From positions 3,760,501 through 3,824,500 of the forward strand of contig NZ_CP034767.1 of assembly GCF_004005995.1 (NCBI RefSeq): DNA of 64,000 nucleotides. Reading direction: 5' to 3'. This DNA is from Devosia sp. 1566 (GTDB taxonomy: Bacteria > Pseudomonadota > Alphaproteobacteria > Rhizobiales > Devosiaceae). Shown piece by piece: positions 1 through 8,465 of this stretch. The notes beneath the pieces were generated by a model. It ran no database searches. It worked only from the letters and a program-made list of their open reading frames with translations, and was not told where the DNA came from. How positions within the stretch are numbered: position 1 is the stretch's first letter; each line of letters opens with the position of its first letter. The translations under genes and the position numbers were made by a program.

Positions 1-592
1 ACAACGGGCGGAAATGCGCGTCGCCGTCCAATACCCTCTCACCCAAAAAGACCAGATCGAGGATAGTGTGAATGATCCCAGTCAGCTCCGCGCGCCGTGC
101 AAGGTCAAACCGCAAGTGACTTTGGTGATCGAACGTGGTGCTCGACAGCACGTTGCCCTCGGCGATCCAAGCGTGCGCGAAGGTCGTCTCAAGGAATTTC
201 CGCTCCTCCACAGTCCACTCGCCGTCGGCACTGAACGCGGCAACTATCCGTGCTGGAAGGACGACGGGCGCTGCTCGATGACGACGAAGGCGGTCGATGA
301 CCTTTCCTTCCCCGATGCGGGCGACATTTCCGCTGGGGTCCTCAACCCGGTATATCCCATGCAGTGACAACCATGGCGCGAGCCTCGGATCTTCGATTGC
401 ACAGGCCGGGGCAATCAATACCGCTGCTGCGCGATCCGCAGACACGAGTGTAATTCCATGTGCCGGAATGCGGTACGGCACGTGCAGGAATACACCTTCT
501 GCATCGACGAGATGGGTCGCGGTCAGTCCCAGTTGATCGACAACCACAATGAGCTCCTGTCTCCGTTGATGATCCCGGCCGACGGGCGACAT
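1..592 (-). CDS. Left-truncated protein with a GIY-YIG-like core
   Basis: An open frame reads leftward from an ATG at 592 and leaves the window at position 1 without a stop, giving about 197 codons of the N-terminal part. The frame has the amino-acid texture of a real protein, while the overlapping frames are full of Arg/Ser/Cys runs. Around residue 80 it has HGIYRVEDP, then after about six residues RIGEGKVIDRL, which resembles the GIY...YIG core of GIY-YIG nucleases with the first Tyr of YIG replaced by Arg. Downstream, WTVEERKFLE is followed by FAHAWIAEGN. No good ribosome binding site precedes the ATG, so the start is uncertain. The nuclease assignment rests on this short motif only; a conserved protein of unknown function is the fallback. 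Confidence 0.55.
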   Translation of the reverse strand, partial: MSPVGRDHQRRQELIVVVDQLGLTATHLVDAEGVFLHVPYRIPAHGITLVSADRAAAVLIAPACAIEDPRLAPWLSLHGIYRVEDPSGNVARIGEGKVIDRLRRHRAAPVVLPARIVAAFSADGEWTVEERKFLETTFAHAWIAEGNVLSSTTFDHQSHLRFDLARRAELTGIIHTILDLVFLGERVLDGDAHFRPL

Positions 593-920
593 CGTTGGCG
601 ATGGAACATGGATAGTTGGCTTTGGCCGGGGCAAACACGGGAAGGTTTGTCCTCTTTCGCCTGGAATGCCGGGCGGCCGCAATAGTCGCTCCCCAGCGGA
701 GTTCTCGAACCTTCCGACCTCCCGCCCACCTCTTGCGGTCGTGGCGCACAAGTGTGCATGCCGCGGTGAACAAACGAGTGCAGACAGAAAGTCATGCAGC
801 ACGCGGCAGTCCTTGCGCTCTTGCCGCAATCCTTGCGGCAAGACGGATTCACCCGGCTGGGCACACGATGGTCTTCATCCTAATCCAGCGGGGCGAACCG
901 AAACGAGGCGGAGCGATCAC

Positions 921-2819
921 ATGGCGGAGCACGAAGACGACACGGCCGCAGCGCTTAACGTCCTGCTCGAAGACACGCCGGAATTCACCGATCCGCGCCT
1001 GGCGATCTGCCTGGCCTGCCTAAAGAGAACTATTCCGGCATCCGTCTTCAACAAGCTGCTCGCGGGCAGCTTCAACATCCTTCTCATCGAAGTGCCCGGG
1101 GCTGATTGGGTCAATTGGGTCGCCGCCGCCGCTCGAGAGGTTCTCCGAGGCTCCCCCCTTTTCATCCGAACGGCTTCTCGCGCCGGCAAGAAGCCCAGCG
1201 CAGAGTTCGAACGGCTCGTCGAGGTCGTCACGAAACAGGGTGGCGTTATAGCCATCGTCGAGAGTGGCGACCTGCCTGAAGAAGCCAGCAAGGTTGCCGA
1301 TTACCGATATAAGCTCAGATTGCCAGACCGGTCTGCACTGCGAGAAGTTGCCAGGCGCACGCTGGTCGGCGACCACACAAGGATCAAGGCGGGGCTCGAT
1401 CGATTTTGTGAGTTGAGCCTGCTTGGGGCCTGCTTCCCTCCCGGCGGTACAGTGAGCGCGACGGTGGCCCGGCTGCAGCGTTTAACAGGGTCATCTCAAA
1501 ATACAGCAGCCGAGATGCCGCCACTGGCTTCACTCCAAGGCCTAGACGCGGCTAAGGAATGGGGGATCGACCTCAAAGCCGACCTTACGGCATATCGGTC
1601 AGGTGACATTCCCTTCTCTGCCATCGAAGCTGGTGCCGTCCTCGCCGGCCCACCGGGAACCGGAAAGACCATGGTAGCAGGTATCATTGCTAGGGAATGC
1701 GGTCTCCACTTCGTGCAGACCTCCATCGGTACCCTGTTTGCTACATCCGACGGTCACCTGGACGGCGTGATCAAAAAGTTTCGCAGCATCTTCGACGAGG
1801 CTAGGCAACTAGCTCCCTCCCTTCTGTTCATCGACGAATTAGATGCGCTGCCGTCCCGGGAGACACTCGACGCGAAGAACAAAGATTGGTGGACCCCGGT
1901 CATCACCGACTTCTTGGTCCAGTTGGACTCTTCGTTGAACGACCGGGACGGGGTTGTCGTTTTGGGCGCCACCAACCGGTATCAGGACCTCGATCCCGCC
2001 TTGGTCAGACCTGGCCGGTTATCCCGTATGCTGCAGATCGACCCGCCGTCGCCGCAAGCCTTGGCAGGCATCCTGCGGCACTTTCTCGGCGGCGATCTTG
2101 GGGATGATGATCTGCTGTCCCTGGCTATGCTGACGAAAGGGGCGACGGGAGCCGCCGCAGCAGAATGGGTGAGCAGCGCCAGAAGGACGGCCAGAAATGC
2201 CGGGCGCGCTCTCCGGCATGAAGACCTGTGGAATGCCGCAATCGGGCGCGACTACCGGACATCAACCGAGTTGTGGCGCATTGCGATCCACGAGGCCGGA
2301 CATTGTATATCGGGGCACGTTTTGGGTCGAATTCCGACTTTTGTCACCATTCGCCAAGTTGGCAGCGCGGCTGGGCATACTCGCTTTGATGAAGTAACCG
2401 GCTTCACGCGGCGCGATTTCGAACGGGCAGCGATCGTCATGCTGGGGGGCCAGGCTGCCGAACGCGTGATCCTCGGCGGGGAGGTCACGATGGGCGCCGG
2501 TGGGAATCGTGGCTCCGATCTGCACGTGGCAACCGAAGTGGTCGCCCAGGGATATGCCAGTTTCGGGTGGGGAGACGCTTTGGTCTGGCGCACCGAACCG
2601 AAGAACGCCGTTTCGCTTCTGTCTAAAGACAGCCGCTTGTTGGAGGCAGTCGCAGCTGATCTGGGGCGCTATGCGAAAGTCGCCGAGAACCTCATCCAGC
2701 AGCACGCGGATACCTGCCGCGATCTAGCGACCATTCTCATGGCCAAATTGTCGCTATCCGCTGAGGAACTCGAGACCTTCCTCCGCACGATACCCCCGTC
2801 CGCAAGCTCTGACGGCTGA
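921..2819 (+). CDS. FtsH-like AAA ATPase with M41 zinc peptidase domain, no membrane segment
   Basis: A 632-residue protein. The first ~200 residues are a divergent domain. The AAA module has Walker A GPPGTGKT near residue 243, Walker B LLFIDELDA, sensor GATNR and a VRPGRLSR arginine-finger region. The C-terminal M41-like domain has HEAGH at residues 457-461 and a later GGQAAER and GSDLH stretch that should supply the third zinc ligand. Together these predict an ATP-driven unfolding protease. True FtsH has two N-terminal transmembrane helices and a periplasmic domain; none is visible here, so this form is probably cytosolic. The start at 921 has GGCGGAG ten bases upstream; a longer open frame reaches back to 666 but its extra residues look non-coding. 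It stands alone on the plus strand. Function beyond ATP-dependent proteolysis is unknown. Confidence 0.85.
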   Translation: MAEHEDDTAAALNVLLEDTPEFTDPRLAICLACLKRTIPASVFNKLLAGSFNILLIEVPGADWVNWVAAAAREVLRGSPLFIRTASRAGKKPSAEFERLVEVVTKQGGVIAIVESGDLPEEASKVADYRYKLRLPDRSALREVARRTLVGDHTRIKAGLDRFCELSLLGACFPPGGTVSATVARLQRLTGSSQNTAAEMPPLASLQGLDAAKEWGIDLKADLTAYRSGDIPFSAIEAGAVLAGPPGTGKTMVAGIIARECGLHFVQTSIGTLFATSDGHLDGVIKKFRSIFDEARQLAPSLLFIDELDALPSRETLDAKNKDWWTPVITDFLVQLDSSLNDRDGVVVLGATNRYQDLDPALVRPGRLSRMLQIDPPSPQALAGILRHFLGGDLGDDDLLSLAMLTKGATGAAAAEWVSSARRTARNAGRALRHEDLWNAAIGRDYRTSTELWRIAIHEAGHCISGHVLGRIPTFVTIRQVGSAAGHTRFDEVTGFTRRDFERAAIVMLGGQAAERVILGGEVTMGAGGNRGSDLHVATEVVAQGYASFGWGDALVWRTEPKNAVSLLSKDSRLLEAVAADLGRYAKVAENLIQQHADTCRDLATILMAKLSLSAEELETFLRTIPPSASSDG

Positions 2820-3278
2820 CAAATATTCCGCCGGCGGACGAATTGCTCGGCCAACGACGAACTTGGACCTGCCTTTCAATTCTCCCGGACAGATCAGGAG
2901 TTTATGAAGTCCTTAAGCAATCTGGCGGTTTCCTGTTTACGTCGATTGCGGGCCTTCGCAGTCGCGAAGCGGAAAGGCTGCCGTTGGCGCGGCACCTTCC
3001 GATGGAAGAGAACTTTGGAGATCAAAAATGGAATTCATCCTCGTCTACACCCACACTCCTCCCCCGAGACCGCTGCGCTCGTCCGGATTGATGGGCATGT
3101 CCTTGCCATAGGGAGCATGAGGCGGAGCGGCCGCCTTGGCGTAACGGCTCTCGTCTCTACGGCAGGACCAGCCCAACACATCCGGCACCGCCACGCTCGT
3201 CTCGCGTGGCCCGCCGCGGCAAAGCGTACGACAATGCTGCGCCGCGAACACGTGTCTGTTGTCCGGGAGTATGCTTTC
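2820..3278. other. Intergenic stretch without a supportable gene
   Basis: Between the FtsH-like gene and the small HTH gene. An open frame runs through the second half in phase with the HTH gene from 2904, but its residues are Arg-rich and unlike a protein, so it is read as leader sequence that could hold the promoter of the HTH gene. Confidence 0.5.
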
Positions 3279-3506
3279 ATGAATAGCGACTACGAACTGA
3301 GCTCCGACGTGATTTGGGGCGCCGAGGCCATTGGCCAGTTCTTGGGAATGACCCGCCGGCAGGTCTATCATGCCTGCTACCAGGAACATCTGCCCATATT
3401 CAGGGTCGGGAGTACTTTGGCGTGCCGAAGGTCCACGCTGTTGGCCTTCATTACTGAGCGGGAAGAAAAGAACGCCTCGTATAGGCGGGGCCTTATGAAG
3501 GTCTGA
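3279..3506 (+). CDS. Small helix-turn-helix (excisionase/AlpA-like) protein
   Basis: A 75-residue protein from an ATG at 3279. Residues 13-55 (VIWGAEAIGQFLG, then TRRQVYHAC, then LPIFRVGSTL and CRRSTLLAFI) have the layout of a winged-helix MerR/excisionase-type DNA-binding domain: a helix-turn-helix followed by a two-strand wing that ends in a helix. Proteins of this size and fold act as excisionases or AlpA-type activators in mobile elements, or as small regulators. The frame stays open upstream to 2904, but that part is not protein-like. A strong hairpin follows the stop codon, so the gene is a single transcription unit. Its target is unknown. No recombinase gene lies next to it. Confidence 0.65.
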   Translation: MNSDYELSSDVIWGAEAIGQFLGMTRRQVYHACYQEHLPIFRVGSTLACRRSTLLAFITEREEKNASYRRGLMKV

Positions 3507-3512
3507 GGAGCC

Positions 3513-3558
3513 AAAATTGGTGCGGACGAGCGCTTTATCGCCCGTCCGCATCAATTTT
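3513..3558 (+). terminator. Rho-independent terminator after the HTH gene
   Basis: Positions 3513-3528 and 3543-3558 form a 16-base-pair stem with one G-T wobble around a 14-base loop. Because the stem begins with AAAA and ends with TTTT, the hairpin carries its own U-tract and may work in both directions. It starts seven bases after the HTH stop codon. Confidence 0.75.
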
Positions 3559-3730
3559 CCTTGCCCCCACCTAATCCTTGACGGCGTCGCTCGTGACTGA
3601 AGTAATCCTTGGAGCCCACCCCCTGGGTGATCTCCACTCGGGGCGGGTTAGGCCGCTCCGCAACGCCAATTGCTGGGCGGCCGACCAACAATTGTGCGGC
3701 AGCCAATCAAGGATAAAGACGTTTGCTCGT

Positions 3731-4630
3731 TCACACTTCAGTTGGCTGCGTCCTGTACCAGTCCAAGATCTCAGATCCTGTCATGAGCGCAACACCTTCA
3801 TGGCCCAAAATGTAGTCGTAGAGCATCTCCAGATACTTGATGCGATGCGGTGCTCCAGTGAGATAGGGATGGATGGAGATGGCCATGACCCGCGGCTGAT
3901 CGGCGCCCTCTAGGTAGAGGCGGTCGAACTGGTCCACACCACGGTGGTAAATCTCGTCCGAGCGGTGGCCCTGCACCGCCGTCATCACCACGTCATTGAT
4001 CTCGACCGTGTAAGGCACAGACACAATCGATCCAGCCTGCGTGCGCAGTGTGACTGGCTGGTCATCCAGGCACCAGTCGCATACATACTCGATGCCCTCT
4101 GCCGCGAGATGGTCAAGCGTCTCAAGCGTTTCCGTTAGACCCGGGCTTTCCCAGCCACGTGGAGCAGAACCCGTCAGTTGCTTGATTGCCGTGATGGTGT
4201 CTCGGATCGCAGCTTGCTGGTCCTCGACGCGGTGCATGGGCTTCTGCACGAAGCCGTGGCCGATAAAGTCCCAGCCCGCCTCGTGCGCGGCACGGCACGC
4301 GGCCTCGTAGACAGTACAGGCAGAGCCATTCACGGCAAAACTCGCGCGCAGCCCGCGTTTGGTCAGCACATCGAGAAAGCGCCAGAAGCCTACCCGCATG
4401 CCATATTCGTGCCAGGCCCAGTTCGGAATGTCCGGCAGCAGCGGTTGACCCATTGGGGGTGGCAGTACGGCGCGAGGCATGGCACCCGCCGGAGACCAGT
4501 TCTCAACATTGACGATCGTCCAGACCGCCACACGCTCGCCCTTTGGCAGACGCAACTTTGGACGCTGGCTGATCGGGACATAATCCAACCGCCCCCGGAT
4601 CACGGAGGGGTCGATAGGCTGTTCGCTCAA
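3731..4630 (-). CDS. Polysaccharide deacetylase-family hydrolase (PuuE/allantoinase-like)
   Basis: A 299-residue NodB-fold protein. It opens the fold with AVWTIVNVENW and continues with FIGHGFVQKPMHR near residue 125, where the GHG histidine belongs to the metal site, then RGWESPGLTETLETLDHLAAEG and a C-terminal AISIHPYLTG. This pattern matches the PuuE subgroup, which acts on small C-N bonds (allantoinase-type ring opening) rather than on polysaccharides. It is the last gene of the leftward operon 8303-3731, 11 bases after the asparaginase gene. With an amidohydrolase and an importer nearby, a role in breaking an amide or cyclic ureide is likely. The true substrate cannot be told from sequence. 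The family call is firm; the PuuE subgroup is moderately sure. Confidence 0.8.
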   Translation of the reverse strand: MSEQPIDPSVIRGRLDYVPISQRPKLRLPKGERVAVWTIVNVENWSPAGAMPRAVLPPPMGQPLLPDIPNWAWHEYGMRVGFWRFLDVLTKRGLRASFAVNGSACTVYEAACRAAHEAGWDFIGHGFVQKPMHRVEDQQAAIRDTITAIKQLTGSAPRGWESPGLTETLETLDHLAAEGIEYVCDWCLDDQPVTLRTQAGSIVSVPYTVEINDVVMTAVQGHRSDEIYHRGVDQFDRLYLEGADQPRVMAISIHPYLTGAPHRIKYLEMLYDYILGHEGVALMTGSEILDWYRTQPTEV

Positions 4631-4641
4631 AGTGTTTTCCT

Positions 4642-5634
4642 TTACCGATAAAGCCGGAATCTTTCGGCGATCTTCATGGGTTCGCCGCCCTGGCCGATAA
4701 GGGCGGCAAGCAGCAGGCGTGCCTTGGGCGGCGACAGGGTGCCGCCAGCAACGAGGCCGTGCCCAAGAAGGTCGCGCTCCGATCCTGGAAAGCCATAAGT
4801 CTGCTGAAAGATCGCCCCGCCCGGCACCCGGGAAGCCAGCACGACGGGCATCCTTCCGGCGGCTTGCGCCAGCGCGGGCACGGCAGCGCCCGGCACATGA
4901 CCCGCCCCCATGGCCTCGACGACAATGCCGGCGTAACCAAGATCGGAGGCTGCTCGCACCAAGTCTCCATCATCACCCAGCGCCAGTTTGACGATTGCAA
5001 CACGCGCGAGTTGAGGGATGCCGTTCAAATGCGGTAATCGCGCGGGACGGAAGGCAATGTGAACTTCACCTTCCGCTACCAGGCCGACCGCCGCAGCTGA
5101 AGGGCTGATGAATGCGGACGGCAGGGCTTTATGGCCCTTTTCAACAAAGCGAGCAGCGTGGATCTCATCATTAAGCACCACAAGCGCTCCCAAACCCCGC
5201 GCCGCTTCTGATGCTGCTACAAGGACCGCAGCAAGCAGGTTGGCTGGCCCGTCGGCACCCGGAGCATCCGCCCCGCGCATCGCGCCGGTCACAACGACTG
5301 GCGCCTGGCCCTCATGGGCAAGGTCAAGCAGGAACGCCGTCTCGTCGATTGTGTCGGTGCCCTGGGCAATAACGACGCCAATGGCGCCCGCTGCCAGAGC
5401 TGCTTCTGCCCGCCTCACGACTTCGAGGAGGTTGTCGAAGGTCAGCGATGCCCCGGGCACCAGAAAGGGCGTCTCGACCGAAACCTCCGCCACCCGGTCA
5501 AGGCCCGGCACCGCGCGGATCAGATCGGCCCCTTCGAGGGCGGGAACTATCCCCCCCTCCGGGCGGGGCATCATCGTAATGGTGCCACCCAGCACGATGA
5601 CATGGACGCGCGGCTTGAATGTAATCGGCATCAT
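4642..5634 (-). CDS. L-asparaginase (type I/II fold)
   Basis: A 330-residue protein of the asparaginase/glutaminase family, which hydrolyses asparagine or a related amide to the acid and ammonia. The first catalytic motif is VLGGTITM at residues 13-20 (nucleophile Thr in GGTI). The second is QGTDTIDETA near residue 90, with TGAMRG around 116. No signal peptide is visible, so it should be cytoplasmic. The length is normal for the family. It starts with ATGA overlapping the stop of the upstream permease gene (5631-5634), so the two are translationally coupled. Its place inside an importer operon suggests that the imported compound contains an amide nitrogen. Confidence 0.9.
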   Translation of the reverse strand: MMPITFKPRVHVIVLGGTITMMPRPEGGIVPALEGADLIRAVPGLDRVAEVSVETPFLVPGASLTFDNLLEVVRRAEAALAAGAIGVVIAQGTDTIDETAFLLDLAHEGQAPVVVTGAMRGADAPGADGPANLLAAVLVAASEAARGLGALVVLNDEIHAARFVEKGHKALPSAFISPSAAAVGLVAEGEVHIAFRPARLPHLNGIPQLARVAIVKLALGDDGDLVRAASDLGYAGIVVEAMGAGHVPGAAVPALAQAAGRMPVVLASRVPGGAIFQQTYGFPGSERDLLGHGLVAGGTLSPPKARLLLAALIGQGGEPMKIAERFRLYR

Positions 5635-6443
5635 TTGTTTTCTTCAGAGCGCCAGAAGATCAGCTTCTTGTCCAGCCATTCCAGCAGGAAGTAGCCGCCT
5701 GCACCAATTGCCGCGAGCACCACGACCACCGCAAAGACGCGGTCGATGCGCAGCTGGTTGTTGTAGAGATCGACGAGGTAGCCAAGACCTTCGGAGGCGC
5801 CTACGAACTCACCCACGATTGCGCCGATCACGGCGAAGGTAAGCGCCGCCTTTACGCCCGCGAAGATCATCGGCAGGGCATGAGGCAGCGACACCTTAAG
5901 AAAGCTTTGCATGGGGGTCGCACGTATAGAGCGCATCAAGCGCATCGCGTCGGACGGTACGCTTTCCAGTCCCACCATCGTGTTGATCAACACCGGAAAG
6001 AAAGCAATCACCACCGCCATCACTACCTTGGAGGTCTCCCCGAAACCGAACCAGGCAATGAACAAAGGAGCAAAGACGATCTTCGGAATAGCTTGGAAGC
6101 CAACCACAAACGGGTAGGCTACCCGTTTCACCGTCGGCCAGATTGCCAGCGCCACGCCGATCGCGAACCCGATCGCCGTACCCAGAACGAAGCCGATCAG
6201 GATCTCACGCAACGTCACAATGAAGTGGCCAAGGAAAAAGTCGGTCAGCATCAAGGAGTAAAGGGCCGCGGCGACGCTGGAAAAGGGCGGGAGGATAATG
6301 GCCGAGACGAGCCCGAGCCGAGGCAACATTTCCCAAAGGCCGATCAACAGCAGCAAGACACCCCAAGTGATCAAAGTGAACCTGAGGTCACCTTGGACAG
6401 GTTTGACATTCAGGCGGACAGAACCGGCTTCAGTGAGTGCCAC
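5631..6443 (-). CDS. ABC transporter permease (SsuC/TauC family)
   Basis: A 270-residue inner-membrane permease of the nitrate/sulfonate/taurine type. It has about six hydrophobic segments, beginning at LITWGVLLLLIG, and the coupling-helix region ALPMIFAGVKAALTFAVIGAIVGEF typical of BPD_transp_1 proteins. The GTG at 6443 is chosen because GGAGG lies six bases upstream, inside the end of the ATPase gene; an ATG at 6473 would add ten residues without a good site. It overlaps the ATPase gene by 14 bases and the asparaginase gene by four. It works with the ATPase (6430-7254) and binding protein (7251-8303) as one importer. Confidence 0.9.
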   Translation of the reverse strand: MALTEAGSVRLNVKPVQGDLRFTLITWGVLLLLIGLWEMLPRLGLVSAIILPPFSSVAAALYSLMLTDFFLGHFIVTLREILIGFVLGTAIGFAIGVALAIWPTVKRVAYPFVVGFQAIPKIVFAPLFIAWFGFGETSKVVMAVVIAFFPVLINTMVGLESVPSDAMRLMRSIRATPMQSFLKVSLPHALPMIFAGVKAALTFAVIGAIVGEFVGASEGLGYLVDLYNNQLRIDRVFAVVVVLAAIGAGGYFLLEWLDKKLIFWRSEENK

Positions 6444-7254
6444 GCTTGCCTCCAAGAATATGACGGACTTCAAAAAGAATCTCGGTGAAGCGTGGGAGCT
6501 GCATGGTCTCGATCTCGCGCGGGCGCGGCAGATCCACCGGTACGATGCCGGATACCTTACCGGGGCGAGGCGTCATGACGACCACGCGGTCGGACATGAA
6601 CACGGCCTCGGTAATATTGTGCGTGACAAACAGCACCGTGATGCCAGCCTGCCGGGTGATGCGCATCAGTTCCAAATTCATGGCCTCACGGGTGAACTCG
6701 TCCAGTGCCCCGAACGGCTCATCCATCAACAAAACACTTGGCTCATAGGTCAGCACCCGAGCTAAAGCGACGCGTTGCTGCATGCCCCCGGACAATTGGC
6801 GCGGATAAGCCTTTACGAACCCACCAAGACCGACAGCCTCGAGAACCGCGTGCGCCTTCTCACGCAACGCACCATCCTTGCGACCAAACACTTCGCCAGG
6901 CATCAGTACGTTTTGCTCCACCGTACGCCACGGCAGCAGCACGGGCGTCTGGAACATGAACCCGACCTCCCGCGACGGCTCTCGAACCTCGACGCCATCC
7001 ACCAGAGCTTGGCCGCTGGTCGCCGGCAGCAGGCCGGCGACCATGTTCAGCAAGGTCGACTTGCCGCAGCCGCTGGGACCCACAAAGGAGATGAACTCAC
7101 CGCGTTCGATCGCAAGGTCCACGCCCTGTAAAGCGACGAACTCGTTACCCGATATGGCGAAGCTCTTTGCCAGGGACCGCGTTTCGATCAACGGATGGCT
7201 AGATGCGGGAGACGGCATGCCGGCTCCCCTTGTGCTCATCATGTCCAAGCTCAC
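6430..7254 (-). CDS. ABC transporter ATPase (SsuB/TauB/NrtD family)
   Basis: A 274-residue ATP-binding subunit. It shows Walker A GPSGCGKST, Q-loop FMFQTPVLLPW, signature LSGGMQQR, Walker B VLLMDEPFGALD and H-loop FVTHN, in the usual order. The LLPW sequence after the Q-loop and FGALDEFTR after Walker B are typical of the nitrate/sulfonate/taurine subfamily. The start is GTG at 7254 with a GTGA overlap on the stop of the binding-protein gene; in-frame ATG codons at 7242 and 7239 are possible alternatives. It powers the importer encoded with 5631-6443 and 7251-8303. Confidence 0.92.
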   Translation of the reverse strand: MSLDMMSTRGAGMPSPASSHPLIETRSLAKSFAISGNEFVALQGVDLAIERGEFISFVGPSGCGKSTLLNMVAGLLPATSGQALVDGVEVREPSREVGFMFQTPVLLPWRTVEQNVLMPGEVFGRKDGALREKAHAVLEAVGLGGFVKAYPRQLSGGMQQRVALARVLTYEPSVLLMDEPFGALDEFTREAMNLELMRITRQAGITVLFVTHNITEAVFMSDRVVVMTPRPGKVSGIVPVDLPRPREIETMQLPRFTEILFEVRHILGGKRGTH

Positions 7255-8303
7255 TTGCCAGCCACCGCGGCCCTGTCGAACTCGTTGGCGCTTTCCAGCA
7301 AGGAAGAATCCAGCACCAGCTCAAGATCCACATCGGCTGCCAGTCCGCCTTCCTCCTCGGTACCCTGGCGCAGGAAGTCATGATAAGCTTGGAAGCCGGG
7401 GAGATAGTGCGATCCGAGCGGCTGGTCTATGAGCGATTCCGGCGGGGTCTTAAGAGTACGCGCGGCCGTCCAGTTCTCGGCGGCCAGCGCTTCGAGCTCG
7501 AACTCCTCAGGCCGGATTTGCTTGGCCATATCGAAGGCTCGTTCATCATTTGCCGCAGCGTAGGCTACGCCTTTGGCCACCGCACGCAGGAACCCCGCGA
7601 GCTTTTCCGGCTCGGCTTCGAGGAAGTCAGCGGTGACCACGATTCCATTGGCAGGAAAATCCTGTGCTTCCTGGGGCAGGATGGTAACCATGTCGATGCC
7701 TGCCGAGCGGATTGCGGCCAGATCGAACAGGCTCGAGGAATAGGCATCCACCTGCCCGCTTTGCAGCGCATCGACCGTCAGGGCAGAACCGTCACCTACC
7801 GGAACCAGGCGCACGTCACTGCCTTCTCCAAGACCGGCTTCGGTCAAAACCGCACGGACCAGCGGCACTTCACCCCCCGAAAGGTCTGAAACGCCGACCC
7901 GCTTACCGGCCAGGTCACTCAGTTGCGTAATGCCAGACTCTGCCGTTGCCGCCAGAGTGAAGATGTTGGCGTATTGGTAAGAGTAGATCCAGCGCAGCTC
8001 GTGCCCCTGAGCGACGGCGTTGAGAAACGCGCTTGGCGCCGGCAAGCCAGCCTCCGCATTGCCGGCAAGCACTTGTTGGATCGCAGAACTCGACCCGCCG
8101 GCATCCTCGAACTCGACCTCGAGTCCCTCTTCGGCAAAAAAGCCGAGTTCATCGGCAATATAGAAGGGGTGGTATTGGTTGACGCTTTCTACCGGGAACA
8201 TGAACCGGAATGTTTCCAAGTCCTGAGCGCTTGTGGCTCCAGTAGTAAGGATCGTCAGAAGGCTGATGCCTGCGGCTAGGCGCCGTACGTGCAGTTTGGT
8301 CAC
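7251..8303 (-). CDS. ABC transporter substrate-binding protein (NMT1/SsuA-like)
   Basis: A 350-residue periplasmic binding protein. Residues 1-26 form a signal peptide ending near TSAQD. The mature part has FYIADELGFFAEEGLEVEF, GSSSAIQQVLAGNAEAGLP and VGVSDLSGGEVPLVRAVLTEAG, typical of the NMT1/SsuA class that binds sulfonates, pyrimidine precursors or similar small ligands. The start is GTG at 8303, with GAGAGG eight bases upstream. It is the first gene of the leftward operon, divergent from the GntR gene at 8466, and the promoter must lie in 8304-8465. The ligand is not predictable from sequence; the downstream asparaginase and deacetylase point to an organic nitrogen compound. Confidence 0.88.
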   Translation of the reverse strand: MTKLHVRRLAAGISLLTILTTGATSAQDLETFRFMFPVESVNQYHPFYIADELGFFAEEGLEVEFEDAGGSSSAIQQVLAGNAEAGLPAPSAFLNAVAQGHELRWIYSYQYANIFTLAATAESGITQLSDLAGKRVGVSDLSGGEVPLVRAVLTEAGLGEGSDVRLVPVGDGSALTVDALQSGQVDAYSSSLFDLAAIRSAGIDMVTILPQEAQDFPANGIVVTADFLEAEPEKLAGFLRAVAKGVAYAAANDERAFDMAKQIRPEEFELEALAAENWTAARTLKTPPESLIDQPLGSHYLPGFQAYHDFLRQGTEEEGGLAADVDLELVLDSSLLESANEFDRAAVAGK

Positions 8304-8392
8304 TCGAACCTCTCGGAAACAGTTTCACATACCAGCTGCACCCAGGCTGCCGTCCCACCTCGGCAGTCGAGATCATGCTTGCCTGAATATGC

Positions 8393-8404
8393 CTAATATA
8401 TTAG
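8393..8404. promoter_or_regulatory. 12-bp perfect palindrome in the divergent promoter region
   Basis: CTAATATATTAG lies in the 162-base gap between the divergently transcribed binding-protein gene (start 8303) and GntR-family regulator gene (start 8466). A perfect AT-rich palindrome in this place is a good candidate operator for that regulator, controlling both directions. The sequence is seen; the binding is inferred. Confidence 0.5.
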
Positions 8405-8465
8405 ATCATGGATATCAAGCGTGGGTTTACGAACCTTCGCTCAAAATTGAGTCAGGTGACGGCGA

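Noticed and set aside
14-367. A 117-codon open frame on the plus strand at the left edge
   Set aside because: The minus-strand frame over the same bases has better protein character and a GIY-YIG-like motif.
666-920. N-terminal extension of the FtsH-like gene
   Set aside because: Arg/Ser/Cys-rich, no family match; the ATG at 921 has a ribosome site.
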